Below, piece after piece: positions 41,101-49,394 of a stretch of 64,000 nt of DNA. The DNA is from Tenebrio molitor. Taxonomy: Eukaryota > Arthropoda > Insecta > Coleoptera > Tenebrionidae. Where the stretch lies: assembly GCF_963966145.1 (NCBI RefSeq), contig NC_091048.1, positions 21,886,001 to 21,950,000 on the forward strand, in the 5' to 3' direction. A program made the translations under genes and the position numbers. Positions within the stretch are counted from its first letter, which is position 1; every line of letters begins with the position of its first letter. The notes below the pieces were generated by a model that saw only the letters and a list, made by a program, of their open reading frames with translations, made no database searches and had not been told where the DNA came from.

Positions 41101-44100
41101 TTTGGAATTTATCATTCGCTAAAAGTTAATGGGAATGTATTTTGTAATGTTTTGATGTGTAGATAGTTTATTTAAATTTAATTAATCCGGTTATTGTGTA
41201 GTCACTCAAGGTTAATTCACTTTATTGTAGCATCTGTACATAGTGAGACATCAGAATTTATTACCTGCAGGAATGGCCGAAAAAGCTAAGGAACATTTTC
41301 GGAATAAATTTCCGTTTCCTTGCTTGTTCATCGATTTCATATTTTATGATTATTTATGTCGGGAAAATAGAGATAAGTCAGATAGTTTCCGAAATGTGCA
41401 CATCAGTTTACGATAGTGGTAAATGAGGGAGATAAATCCCTCCATTTTGACACAAAAATGAAATCAAAACCAGAATCAGTCCGTGGTAACCGAGTGTAAT
41501 GCAAATAGTAATAAACCCTTCATAACATCATAATGGTAGCTTTGATTCATATCACTCTCATAATAACTGAACAACTAAATTATCAGATTATGATAGTTCT
41601 GGTTTGCTGGAAATCGAATGTAAAAGTGTAATCGCCGCCCGAATTAGGCGACCTCAATTTTTCCGCTACTAGTTTATTTTTCCCATGTTCTGCCATCAAG
41701 GACTCGAACGAGAAGGTATCTAATCATCGAAATAGGATGCCGGACTTGACCATTAAAATTGCGAAAGCCGTAACACCCATAATTGCTCGTAACACAGTCC
41801 GTAGTGCCGTCTCCGTTACGCGTTTCATTAAAAGTGAATTTTTACGTTTCAGGATAAACGTATATCCGTAGTCGACGCCTTAGCCCACCCTTATTTGGAC
41901 GAGGGCCGACTCAGGTACCACTCGTGCATGTGCAAATGTTGTTACACGACGGCGAGCGGTATGAGGCAATACACATCCGAATTTGAAACGACCGCCCCCC
42001 AAGGCTTCGACGACCACTGGGAAAAGAAACTGACGTCTGTACAACATGTGAAAGGTGTTTATAACAATGCGGACGTACTGGTGATTACTATATTCTTTCT
42101 GTTTGTGTTGCAGAGGAGATGCATAAGTTTATAGCTGAACAACTAAACACAAGTAGAGTTCCTCTTTGCATAAACCCCCAATCTGCGGCGTTCAAGAGTT
42201 TCGCCAGGTAAGACGGCCGCCGACGCCGCAGACCAGCGCAGCGCCATTGCATAGGTGACCGCTCACTTACCTCTTGGTGTACGTTGCATAAGCACTTTAT
42301 CATACATGCACATTAACATTTTTGTTTGTCTTTGGTTTATGTTTGTGTTGATTTTTGGGAAGTTTACTCCTTGTCATATGCTCGCCAAACAAGAAACAGT
42401 CATGAGAAAGAACATGGTCACGGCGTCGTGGACACACCCCAGAAGCTCTTTTGGTTGTTTACATCTTCTGCTGGCAAGCACTATGGGTTGCGTGTACCTG
42501 ACAAACCCAAACCTTAAAAGAATTTATTTGTGTCTTGTTAAAACAGAAATTACTAATTTCTCCTTTATTAAACCGCCATTATTTTTTAAATCTAACAAGA
42601 GGAACCACTCAACTTCACCATTCATGCCCAGATGAAAAATTGCAAATGTACAGCCTTTTGTCCCAAAACTGCCTCCACATAGAAAACAGGCATGTGCCGA
42701 CAGCAAGAGACTCCAAGATGACTAAAATAAATTTTCCTGTAGCTCACATAACCGAGTCATAAGTCATTAAAAACGTAATCAATTAGTAATATGTCCCCTA
42801 AAGTCGTCAGAATTTAGATCGAATAGAACGACAATGTACGTCAGAGTTGACAGTACGGAATCAAAATTTTTGACCTTCATTTCAAGGCGATGCAAATTGT
42901 CCCAACTGTTGCGTTTTGGGCAGTTTTTGCAACAGAGCTTTATTATGTGTATAGAAAAGCCATCCTACTAACAGCTTGACAGCTTTATAGTAGCCATTTT
43001 CCGTTGGTGCTTGCTGTAATGAGATAGATTTAAAACACTGGTTGGTATTGAGTTGTTAAAACTGTTCCAACTTTCTTTCTGAGTAGTTCAGTAGTCTTTT
43101 TACAATTGACGTAACGAATAAAACATCATGACATTTTCTGGCGGTTCTGTTTGGTGTGTACATTTTTGCATTGTTTTCGGAATCAAATACCATTCTTTCG
43201 TTTTCTTGATTTGGCCGTCATTGTTATTTTATTGTGTGAGAAAATAACGTGCACCAAAAGGTTTCAGTGTTATTTTTTATTACTTCTTAATCATATTGTT
43301 ACAATAACATTTATAATCAAGATACTTATTACACAAATGATTTCCATGCTGGCGCGTGCGTTTTCAACAATTTTTTTATTATTTTTTTACAGTAGTTAGA
43401 ACCTACTTTCTCTCCTGTTTTGCTCAGTAGAAATTGACCTGCCCCTCGATTTTATTTGAAACGACCTCATAATGTTACCGAAACTTCTTCTTTCTCCACT
43501 AACGGTGCACTCGAGGAGGGACATTTCGACCTTTGGAATTACGAGATTTGGGAGTCTCTCTGCAGCCACGATGATCTTTACGTCTTGCTGCAGTCGAGAC
43601 TCATACTAAATCTCGAATGGTGTAGAAACAGAGATAATATTGTGAGATCAGGTTTAGTAATTCTTTAAATATATGCATGGAAGTCAATGATTTCGGTTGA
43701 TCACTAACTGCACCCTCATTCAACCCGTATCCATCGCTTTTGTTTTAACGAGCCCAAGTAAGATGATGGTTGTTGTACAGGAAAGAAAAAGTCTGTGAAC
43801 CTTTCAAGAAGACCCTAGAAATTCTGTTATCACCTGTCATCTTTCTCTGTGCTGCGTGACTACATTTTTGTTTAGGTTAGTGATTTTAGTTATCATTTTA
43901 TCCTGCTTCTATCAGATTATTTTGAATTTTGAGTACAACGTGGCCCATGTTTCGGATGCACTCAGTGTTTAGTTTGCATGGTCATTATTAAAGCGTAATG
44001 AGTACAGCCGGGCCCTCGTTAAGTCAAAGATAGGGGTCGAGGATCGCCTCACAGTCATTTAATTTGGCCTTCTTCCCTGCTAAATTGGTTTTATCTGTTT

Positions 44101-44168
44101 GTTGTTGTTTCAGTTCGACTGTAGCTCACCCATCCGAGTTGCCTCCTTCACCTCACCAGTGGGATTGA
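7932..44168 (+). CDS. nmo: Nemo / Nemo-like kinase (NLK), nine coding exons, 448 aa
   Basis: Proline-directed serine/threonine kinase of the NLK branch of the MAPK-like (CMGC) group. The family phosphorylates TCF/LEF and other regulators and modulates Wnt, Notch, TGF-beta and planar-polarity signalling in nucleus and cytoplasm. Joined exons: 7932-8149, 32049-32178, 32530-32585, 37999-38105, 38436-38521, 38577-38975, 41853-42054, 42114-42207, 44114-44168 (1347 nt). Visible motifs: glycine loop GYGAFG (65-70), VALKK with catalytic K87, alpha-C E105, HRD (182-184), DFG (202-204), the NLK-specific activation motif TQE (218-220) in place of MAPK TxY, RAPE, and the NLK C-terminal block with the CMCKCC cluster (357-362) and PLCINPQSAAFKSF. 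Residues 1-60 are low complexity (Gly, Gln, Ala, His). The start is the first ATG after an in-frame TGA at 7893; the ATG at 7971 would give 435 aa. No frameshift or lost catalytic residue is seen. Identification is near certain; the N-terminus is less so. Confidence 0.97.
8150..13700 (+). other. nmo: nemo intron 1, 5' part: no gene seen
   Basis: First 5.5 kb of the 23.9 kb intron 1 (8150-32048). Base composition is balanced compared with the flanks, and no inverted-repeat element or convincing coding exon was found. Short open frames on both strands lack domain signatures and paired splice sites. Low repeat content in a large first intron of a developmental gene is typical of cis-regulatory DNA; that is inference. 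Two TCF-like sites (12392-12401 and 13428-13435) are described under findings. Confidence 0.5.
13701..14700. other. nemo intron 1: AT-rich stretch, nothing recognised
   Basis: AT-rich intronic DNA leading into the palindromic element at 14701. It contains no domain-bearing open frame. A small inverted repeat around CGCGAAATCCAATTTCGCGG at about 14550-14570 is the only structure noticed. Confidence 0.4.
14701..15030. mobile_element. Palindrome-bearing repeat element, copy 2
   Basis: A 120 bp near-perfect palindrome (14701-14820) starts TGCACCAAGGGCG and ends CGCCGTGGTGCA. Its inner arms carry GATGATTACGCCC and GGGCGTAATCATT, and its apex is CTCGAGGGCTTTAGCCCGAG. It is followed by a short inverted pair (near 14825-14840 and 15011-15027, GTGAAAAATAAAAT type) that encloses a second GGGCG/CGCCC palindrome at 14893-14940. 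The same order of parts occurs at 2105-2475, so this is a dispersed repeat family. It has no coding capacity. The class is unknown; it is probably a non-autonomous DNA element. Confidence 0.65.
15264..15365. repeat. Palindromic hairpin with GGCCGC ends
   Basis: Two arms, 15264-15310 and 15313-15365, are inverted copies of each other. Paired blocks are GGCCGC/GCGGCC at the base, TTTAACATTCTCGAG against CTCG..ACGTTAAAGAAT, TTGTCG/CGACAA, and CCTCGGCCGC/GCGGCCTCGG at the apex. It is not coding and lies in nemo intron 1, 240 bp after the element at 14701-15030. It resembles the other GC-tipped palindromes of this window in design but not in sequence. Confidence 0.6.
15366..19846. other. nemo intron 1, 15.4-19.8 kb: no gene seen
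   Basis: About 4.5 kb of intronic DNA. Open frames up to 118 codons (for example 15903-16259 and 19155-19511, + strand) have no recognisable domain, no flanking splice logic and no bias in composition, so I treat them as chance frames. Confidence 0.4.
19847..20233. mobile_element. MITE, 387 bp, TA target duplication
   Basis: Terminal inverted repeats begin CAGAGCGCTCAGAAATCTGG at the left and read CAGAGCGCCCAGAAATGTGG when the right end is reverse-complemented. The similarity continues inward to a GTGTCA/TGACAC block. TA dinucleotides flank both ends (19845-19846 and 20234-20235). There is no transposase. The TA duplication points to Tc1/mariner-type mobilisation, which is inference. Confidence 0.75.
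20496..20844. repeat. Inverted repeat pair with 30 bp arms
   Basis: AAAGTCCATTCAAAAATCAA... at 20496-20525 is the reverse complement, with one mismatch, of 20815-20844. A further related copy (AAAATCAAAAATCCACCACC) lies at about 20862-20881, in direct orientation to the left arm. This is probably the remains of a nested or broken inverted-repeat element beside the MITE at 19847. Confidence 0.5.
20890..26342. other. nemo intron 1, 20.9-26.3 kb: no gene seen
   Basis: Intronic DNA of moderate composition. The open frames seen (up to 124 codons, 23349-23723 on the minus strand) have no domain signature. A tRNA T-arm-like hairpin at about 23006-23070 is discussed among rejected items. Confidence 0.4.
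26343..26462. mobile_element. Small MITE with AGGCCGG ends
   Basis: The left end AGGCCGGCC and the right end CCGGCCCT are imperfect inverted copies flanked by TA (26341-26342 and 26463-26464). An inner pair, CTTCAAGTAAATTTA (26351-26365) and TAAAGTTACTTGAAG (26431-26445), is inverted with one mismatch. Length is 120 bp and it is non-coding. Confidence 0.55.
26730..26898. repeat. Hairpin element with perfect 28 bp arms
   Basis: Bases 26730-26757 (GAGCGATCAAATTAATTTGT...) are perfectly repeated in inverted orientation at 26871-26898. A second, weaker inverted block (CATACGGATTCAAATCC type) lies inside. It is non-coding, intronic and probably a recently inserted foldback MITE. No clear target duplication was found. 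Confidence 0.65.
27052..27287. mobile_element. Foldback MITE with 41 bp arms
   Basis: Bases 27052-27092 (CCAATCCGATTGCTGCCAAA...) are the reverse complement, with one mismatch, of 27247-27287. Inside, GCGAATATTCAT occurs twice in direct orientation (about 27102 and 27173) next to GCACTAGT-like palindromic blocks. Length is 236 bp and it is non-coding. Confidence 0.65.
27288..28469. other. nemo intron 1, 27.3-28.5 kb: no gene seen
   Basis: Intronic DNA with no supported coding frame, RNA gene or inverted repeat. Confidence 0.4.
28470..28800. other. GC-rich patch in nemo intron 1
   Basis: About 330 bp with clearly higher G+C and many CpG dinucleotides than the surrounding intron. Open frames occur on both strands (28450-28785 +, 28469-28798 -), as expected where AT-rich stop codons are rare. 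Neither shows a domain or usable splice sites. It could be a regulatory element, an alternative promoter or first exon, or a chance composition shift. Confidence 0.35.
28801..32048. other. nemo intron 1, 3' part: no gene seen
   Basis: Remainder of intron 1 up to the acceptor TGTTGCAG at 32041-32048. A minus-strand open frame of 107 codons (29340-29663) reads like a protein in composition but has no recognised domain. An inverted repeat at 30880-30990 is listed separately. Confidence 0.4.
30880..30990. repeat. Inverted repeat with 31 bp arms
   Basis: TTTCGGTTCGAAGTTTCATC... at 30880-30910 pairs with 30960-30990 (which ends CGAACCGAAA), with about three mismatches and a 49 bp loop. It is intronic and non-coding. 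Confidence 0.5.
32049..32178 (+). CDS. nmo: nemo coding exon 2 (residues 73-116)
   Basis: Encodes AVTDPRDGRRVALKKLPNVF and then the alpha-C helix segment RVFRELKMLCFFKHEN. It contains the ATP-anchoring lysine (K87) and its partner glutamate (E105). Acceptor TTGCAG and donor GTAAGT are both strong. It enters in phase 2 and leaves in phase 0. Confidence 0.97.
32179..32529 (+). other. nmo: nemo intron 2 (351 bp)
   Basis: GT-AG intron with donor GTAAGT and acceptor TTTTTTCAG. The sequence shows nothing else. Confidence 0.9.
32530..32585 (+). CDS. nmo: nemo coding exon 3 (residues 117-135)
   Basis: A 56 nt exon encoding VLSALDILQPPHLDFFQE and two bases of I135. It matches the N-lobe strand segment conserved across NLK proteins. 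The acceptor is good, but the donor is GTATCC, a poor match to the consensus after the first four bases. Confidence 0.95.
32586..37998 (+). other. nmo: nemo intron 3 (5.4 kb)
   Basis: Bounded by the weak donor GTATCC and by acceptor ATTTTCAG. No recognisable gene, RNA or transposon-type inverted repeat was found inside. The largest open frame (33653-34102, minus, 149 codons) has no domain and reads through AT-rich DNA, so it is treated as chance. Confidence 0.6.
37999..38105 (+). CDS. nmo: nemo coding exon 4 (residues 135-171)
   Basis: Encodes the hinge and the first C-lobe helices: YVITELLQSDLHKIIVS, then HIKVFLYQILRG. Acceptor TTTTCAG, donor GTGAGT. Splits I135 and G171 consistently with its neighbours. 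Confidence 0.97.
38106..38435 (+). other. nmo: nemo intron 4 (330 bp)
   Basis: GT-AG intron, donor GTGAGT, acceptor GTTTCAG. No internal feature seen. Confidence 0.9.
38436..38521 (+). CDS. nmo: nemo coding exon 5 (residues 171-199), catalytic loop
   Basis: Encodes GLKYLHSARILHRDIKPGNL and ends in NSNCVLK. It carries the HRD catalytic aspartate (D184), the loop lysine K186 and the metal-binding N189. Donor GTGAGT. It is followed by a 55 bp intron (38522-38576). Confidence 0.97.
38577..38975 (+). CDS. nmo: nemo coding exon 6 (residues 200-332), activation loop and C-lobe
   Basis: Longest coding exon (133 codons). It starts ICDFGLARVEE (DFG at 202-204), then HMTQEVVTQYYRAPEILMG with the NLK TQE motif, VWSVGCIFGELLGRRILF and the LLGTPS CMGC insert region, and ends LVFDP before donor GTAAGT. 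The acceptor CCACAG follows the 55 bp intron 5. The TQE glutamate is thought in NLK proteins to substitute for the second phospho-residue of the MAPK TxY. Confidence 0.98.
39818..40015. mobile_element. MITE family TCGGGTGTTCATTTAAAT, copy 1
   Basis: The left end TCGGCTGTTCATTTAAATTT and the reverse-complemented right end TCGGGTGTTCATTTAAATTT are terminal inverted repeats. TA flanks both sides (39816-39817, 40016-40017). The arms continue through a GAACGCACCA block; the right arm lacks about 14 bp that the left arm keeps (GGCGTTGAAGA region). Length is 198 bp, non-coding. The sibling copy lies 170 bp downstream. Confidence 0.8.
40185..40351. mobile_element. MITE family TCGGGTGTTCATTTAAAT, copy 2
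   Basis: TCGGGTGTTCATTTAAATTT at the left and TCGGATGTTCATTTAAATTT (reverse-complemented) at the right. The arms of about 65 bp both keep GTTGGCGTTGAAG and GAACGCAC blocks. TA flanks both ends (40183-40184, 40352-40353). Length is 167 bp. It is a better-preserved foldback than copy 1. Confidence 0.8.
40531..40685. mobile_element. Short inverted-repeat element with GGGCCGTATGATTTCCC ends
   Basis: GGGCCGTATGATTTCCC near 40534-40550 is repeated in inverted orientation as GGGAAATCATACGGGCC (about 40666-40682). A weaker CATTAAAG...CTAATGAAAG pairing lies inside. Length is about 155 bp, in nemo intron 6, non-coding. Confidence 0.55.
41853..42054 (+). CDS. nmo: nemo coding exon 7 (residues 333-399 and one base of E400)
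   Basis: Completes the kinase domain (DKRISVVDALAHPYLDEGRL) and enters the NLK-specific C-terminal region with RYHSCMCKCC and FDDHWEKKLTSVQHVK. Acceptor TTTCAG. The donor GTGTTT is weak. It is followed by a 59 bp intron. Confidence 0.97.
42055..42113 (+). other. nmo: nemo intron 7 (59 bp)
   Basis: Minimal GT-AG intron with weak donor GTGTTT and a good TTTGTGTTGCAG acceptor. Its length is not a multiple of three; retention would shift the frame and end translation at 42134. Confidence 0.92.
42114..42207 (+). CDS. nmo: nemo coding exon 8 (residues 400-431)
   Basis: Encodes EEMHKFIAEQLNTSRVPLCI then NPQSAAFKSFA, the strongly conserved NLK C-terminal block. Acceptor TTGCAG, donor GTAAGA. The split S431 codon is completed by exon 9. 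Confidence 0.97.
42208..44113 (+). other. nmo: nemo intron 8 (1.9 kb)
   Basis: Donor GTAAGA, acceptor TTGTTTCAG. Open frames inside (for example 42255-42635) show no domain. No repeat element was recognised. Confidence 0.8.
44114..44168 (+). CDS. nmo: nemo coding exon 9, C-terminus and stop
   Basis: Short last coding exon encoding STVAHPSELPPSPHQWD and TGA. It matches the conserved STVAxPSExPPSP tail of NLK proteins. The only notable change is a final Asp where many homologues end in Glu. Confidence 0.95.
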
Positions 44169-45168
44169 CCATGGGGTGTTGTCTGTAGATAACCACTCTC
44201 CTCTCTCTCTCGCATATACTATTTCTCTAATAAGTTTTCAATGAACTTGGGTAATAATTTATAAGTAACAGTACACCAAATATATTAATTCAGGGATTCT
44301 ATGCAATGCAAACTATGAACAAATGGACAATCGCGCTGCAACTTTGACGTAGTGTGTGTTTCGTGTATATTTAGTCGCTCAGAGTGTGATTTTATCTAAT
44401 ACCATGTAGGTCTGCCAATTTAGATACAGTGTACAGATATCACTGCCTTGATTAGTATAATAGATATTTTAGAATTTTTAGTTGAATAAGACTGGCAGGA
44501 TTTTTTTAGTTGGGCAGTTGACCTCTTGTGGGTATTCCAATACAGGCCGAATCAAAATTTTCTATACTTTTTTAACAGTGAATTAACTTTCGTTCGATAC
44601 AACCCGACATCGACTCAACTGCCTCTAACAAGCACCAAGTTTTTCTCAAATTTGGTAGTTCTAACGTTAATTTAAGACTTGTAAGGTAAAGACTGTGAAT
44701 ATATTAGCTACATAAACCCAGAAAATGATGTGCAGCTCTAAGATTCCTTCATAGTGAACTTCATGTTAAATAATTGCCAACTTTACATATAAATAGTATG
44801 TATTGTAGTGTACTCAGTGTGAATTGTTAAGTGTGCAATGAGATATAGAGACTGTCAAAACTCGACTGGTATGTTCGAGTAGATTAACAGCTCTCATCTG
44901 TTCATTAGTTGACATTTTTTTTACTAAGCAAATGTAGTGTAATGAAGTGAAATTGGTTATACTGTGGCCTTTACTTTGTGGAGTTATGATGTATTTAGCA
45001 AATTTCAAATCTCTCGGAACCCACCCTCGTTTTGTAAACCGCTCAAAATCTGTGCTGCTACTTTAATTTCAATTTAAACAAAACCTGTCTAGTTTAATTT
45101 TTGCACAGACCCTTCCTACAGGGAAATTATTGGCTTAATGTATTTTTCTCTTTTTGTAAGTATTTTTG

Positions 45169-45706
45169 TGTAAATATATTTTTTTAACATGAATTCGACC
45201 ATCTAATTTTAAGGTTAGCGTAACTTTAGTAAATTTTATCATGGTATAATTTTTCTGTAGGAAATTGTACATTTTTTTTAACGAAATTTGTAGTTACTTT
45301 GGATTTTGTAAATAACAGGAACAATATACACCCCGTAGGACGTGACGTGGTTTTGCCACAGGTTTATTGTGTGTCACTTTTATTATTCTTATTTGACTGC
45401 TATTTTGCAAATGATTAAACGACCAAACAAAAAATTATTTGCAAAGTTGGTGATTTCTTAATTCATATTTGGTATGATGATGTACATAGTCACATGTTTA
45501 CTCCTTTCGTAGGTTTAGTTAACTGTATTCTAATTCTAGCAGAAATTTACGAAAAAATTAAATTAATAATATTTTCATGTAGTGATATGTCAGTAACCAC
45601 ATGTAAATATTATATGGCGCTTTTCGAGTTCCATTAGCATTATTTAACGAATTTGTGTAATTATTCCAATGGTTTTTCCAGAGATCTCATAATGCGTATG
45701 TAAATA
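45169..45706 (+). promoter_or_regulatory. Cluster of Pumilio/PUF recognition elements in nemo 3' UTR
   Basis: TGTAAATA at 45169-45176, 45307-45314, 45602-45609 and 45699-45706, and TGTACATA at 45481-45488. A sixth site, TGTAGATA, is at 44184-44191 just after the stop codon. PUF proteins bind UGUANAUA in mRNA and usually repress translation or promote decay. The AT-rich background makes single sites unremarkable; the grouping is what stands out. Confidence 0.5.
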
Positions 45707-45712
45707 TATTTT

Positions 45713-45866
45713 ATAAAGGCACCTCTCTTGCTCAATATTATTGCGCAATAATATTACGCAATATACTATACTTACTTACGTTCTACCGATGTTCGCCCTT
45801 TAACGTTCAATATTATGCAAAATTCGTATTGCATGAGAATATTGGGCGTGTAGGGCTGCCTTTATT
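45713..45866. repeat. Imperfect inverted-repeat element downstream of nemo
   Basis: ATAAAGGCA at 45713-45721 and TGCCTTTAT at 45858-45866 are inverted. Inner CTCAATATT and AATATTG blocks also pair, and a central AATATTATTGCGCAATAATA palindrome lies at about 45734-45755. It looks like a small decayed MITE. Confidence 0.4.
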
Positions 45867-45936
45867 CAGACTTTTTTCGAGTAATGGTCAGTCTATGTTT
45901 ACTTTAACTTAGTATACTCTGATATGAAAAAATAAA

Positions 45937-48475
45937 CAACACTTATGAACTAAAGGACTCGTCACTTGTCACCTTCCTTTCACATCCATCGCGTGAATCA
46001 CCCCGTATACATATTTATGAAGAGTAGACCAACAAATTCAAATCGACGTTAATTCGGTGATTCACAAGTACTGTACCAAAGTGTCACTGACACTCTATGA
46101 CCCAAGATTAGGGAAAGTATGCGGTGAATTCATTCAACGAACTTACCAAAAGCTCACCCTGAATGACATCTATTTAAATATTTTCACGATAACGAGTTGA
46201 TAATGATGCCAACTGTACCACTTTTGTGCAATAAAACCGTCCAGAATGCCCGAGAAAAATTTTTCACGGCGGCAAACCTTCATAAAATGGCAATAATTGG
46301 TTTATCCGTCAATTGCAGCTCCAACCGGTTGGATTTTATTAAAATAAGATGCGCGCATGGGCCCCGCGTATGTTAATTCGATCATCGTAAAAAATAAACA
46401 GGCGCGCGCTTACTCGACAATTCGAACGGTCCGAAATGATGATTCTTGTTAGCGAAATTTATCTAATTGTTATTGATTTATGTTATTGTCCGACACGGTA
46501 GAAAATTCTTGACGATATCAAAAAAATCCGAACGAAATGAAGTGCATCTGTTGTGGTTTGTGGTGTTGTCTGTGAGCCCCCTGAGATGATGGGAAACGTA
46601 CAACAATGCTTCGCCCCTAAATATAAGAAAGCGAAACTTTCGGTGAGTTCACTTGACACTTGTTGAGTTTTTGGACGCACAAATTGACGAGTAAATACCA
46701 GATCAAAAAATAATATTTAAACACGTATTACATAAACACTTATCAAACGTACGTTTTCTGGTTATTTTTGGTGATGTATCATGCATAAGACGCACGCAAG
46801 ACATGGGTATTTATTACCGTTGTTCCAATGGTATGGTAAAAACAATGGACTGGAACGGACACAGCTTCCGGGCGATCTCTAATCGCTCCTGTCAATTTTT
46901 TTCGGGAGAAAATGATGCAAACGCTATAAACAAACGTACACGGGAATTTTAAGTGTTGCAATTCGAGATCAATAAATTGTTTTGGCTTTTATTCGTTGCT
47001 CAACTGGTCGGATCAAGTAGATGTGAATTTTTCTTTATTACATTATCTCAACGTTGACCTATAATTTTACTGATTCCCTTCACCGGAGCGCGTTCACGGT
47101 CGATTTTTATGCTGTCGATAATTCATCAATTTCAAAATCGTTCCTTTTATATAAGAATTACCAAATTGTGCATTCTACAGTTACAAAATCGCGATGGGTA
47201 TTTTAGATGACGGTTGCGCAGCTAGTGCGACATGGCATCACTCCAAAGCTCAGTCGTGGGTCAAATCGTAGTTTGGTCTAAGCCAAATCGAATCGCAGAA
47301 GTTTAAAAATATATTCCTTTTAAAAACCACCAGGTCCTAAACGCGGCATGCATTTTCCGATATCATGACAGAAATTAGAAACAAAAAAAAAACACATTTT
47401 CAACAATACATCAATCACTCCTCTACGTATGATGTTGTTTTGCTAAAATTCTGTACGAGTTTAGCTCTCCTTAGATTTCTAGCACCTACGTTCGAATATT
47501 TCAGTTTGTTTATCGTACACCTTCAGAAGCTAATTAATTGTTTAAATATTTTCAACGTTTTATTTAACGTGACAGTTTTTATGTAAGATGCTGTGTATTA
47601 ATTAATACATATCACGATTAGGAATGTGGCAACTAAAGAACTAAAATTGATTAATTATTATTCGTTACGGTGTGAAAAGTTCACTGATCAGTCGTTGTCT
47701 CCCAATACAATATTCGCCTGGACTTTAATTTAAATCTATGTCTGTGTGGGAGTTTGTCGACATTTAACGGAACAAATGTGTTCAACTTGGCATGACTTGG
47801 ATCGTTGAAATCAAGCAAATTTTAATTAGGGTCGCTGATCTAGTTCCTACAAATCAAAAGTTTTACTGACGTGACTAACAAATTTTATGTGTCTGGACAA
47901 TGAATCAGTAAAGCCAGCCATCATCTTTTGGTTTATTTTCTAATAAATCATAAAAATAATCATAGTTTTTATTGGAATATGCGTTAGTAATCCATGAAAC
48001 ATGGGCGCCACTCAAGTCGTTTTTTGTAGGAAAGCTAGAAATAGATTATGTCCCCGATTAAAAGAATAGTCACAATACCTACAACCAGAGGTAAATTTAT
48101 AATTCAAAAGCTTGATGTTATGGTAGGTATCTCAAATGTTCTGTTGTTATTAGTTTTGATATACCAACTTTTTTTTCTACCGGCTTTTTTATTTATTTTT
48201 TTGCGGAATTTTACATCTCTCCTATTGCTCTTGAGGTCTACCTACAATACTCGTATGTACCTACCTTCTACCTACTAACAGTTTTATTTGGAAATGTCTT
48301 ATCTATCGGATACAGCTCTCTTCATTCCTAAGTGGTTATTAAATAAGCACTAGCATTCAACAATAAGTTGTTGAATATTTTTGAAAATAATTTATGTTAT
48401 TAAGACAAGAAAGTAATAATTTTTCCCTTCGCTTTTGCCTGCTCTAAAATATTCCCAATTGAAGATTCCAAGTTC
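45937..48475. other. Intergenic, 45.9-48.5 kb: nothing recognised
   Basis: AT-rich DNA downstream of nemo. Open frames are short and have no domain signature on either strand. No RNA gene was recognised. Confidence 0.4.
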
Positions 48476-48618
48476 CCGGTTTCTGGAACTGAACTTAACG
48501 GTCGGTTAAATCAAGCGTTGCTATAGAAACGCTAGAAAGTAACCAATCACATTACGTGATTTTTGTATTTATCGGAGAGTTAACTAACTGGCCCGATAAA
48601 ATTGTTTCCAGAAACCGG
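48476..48618. repeat. Short inverted-repeat element with CCGGTTTCTGGAA ends
   Basis: A perfect 13 bp inverted pair, CCGGTTTCTGGAA (48476-48488) and TTCCAGAAACCGG (48606-48618), encloses a weaker inner pair (GGTCGGTTAA / TTAACTAACTGGCC) and an AGCGTT..AACGCT hairpin. Probably a small MITE; no clear target duplication. Confidence 0.45.
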
Positions 48619-49394
48619 ACCTAAGAGAAATAAGTGAAAAGGACAACAATTGAAAATGTATGCTTCAAATAATATTCATTACTTGTCCTTAAACGGTAAA
48701 ATGTTTGTTTTGATAAGAAAGAGATAACGTCGAATACTTCGTTCTTGATAAAATTTCCAATAGTTTGTCTTCCGTGGTTTGAGTAACGCTTCAAACTGGG
48801 GTAAGTGGAAGGTTTTATTTTATTTTTTTGTGAAATTCAAAAGAAACAAGTTACAAATAAGACTAAGCGTTAGCCGGAAATTTCTATTTGCTGTGGGGAA
48901 GATAACAACTAACAACAAAATTTTTGTTTGAAAATGTTTACGTAAACACTCTACAGTACACTACAGTCACATTAGATCAATAATTGATTTGATCTCTTTT
49001 TCCCTGTTCCCTGTTCAACAGTAATGTATAGTAACATTGTCAAATCTACCTATCATCTTTCCAATTTAGCAATTTCCTAGTGGAAACATTCACCGTGCTT
49101 ATCACTCGCTGCGCCCGTCGTAGAGAAGAGTAAAAGTGTAACATAGAACATTTTGTTCCATTGTAAAAACAACAAGACAAGACTTTCGTAGTTTTTGGGC
49201 TTTCCCAAGAAGCCAGTCACTGCTTGTTAGAAGGCATGTCATGCATCTATTTTATCAGTAGTAGCATAATTAAGTGAATCACCATTTAACCATGAATACA
49301 TATTTGATTTGGCGAAAACAATTCCTTTTATGTTAGCCTCACTAAGTTTTGGATATTTTTTATATAGGATATTTATCCGGCGTGATAAATTATC

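Larger units (their letters stand above)
38976..41852 (+). other. nmo: nemo intron 6 (2.9 kb), AT-rich, carries MITEs
   Basis: Strongly AT-rich intron between donor GTAAGT and acceptor CGTTTCAG. It contains two related MITEs (39818-40015, 40185-40351) and a third inverted-repeat element (about 40531-40685). No coding sequence was seen. Confidence 0.8.
44169..45936 (+). other. nmo: nemo 3' UTR (probable extent)
   Basis: AT-rich DNA after the stop codon without a domain-bearing frame. A CT-rich run lies at about 44204-44211. Six matches to the Pumilio element TGTANATA occur (44184, 45169, 45307, 45481, 45602, 45699). ATTAAA-type signals lie at 45414-45419 and 45557-45562, and the first AATAAA at 45931-45936. 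The real 3' end cannot be read from sequence; a MITE-like inverted repeat at 45713-45866 may lie inside or just beyond it. Confidence 0.55.
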
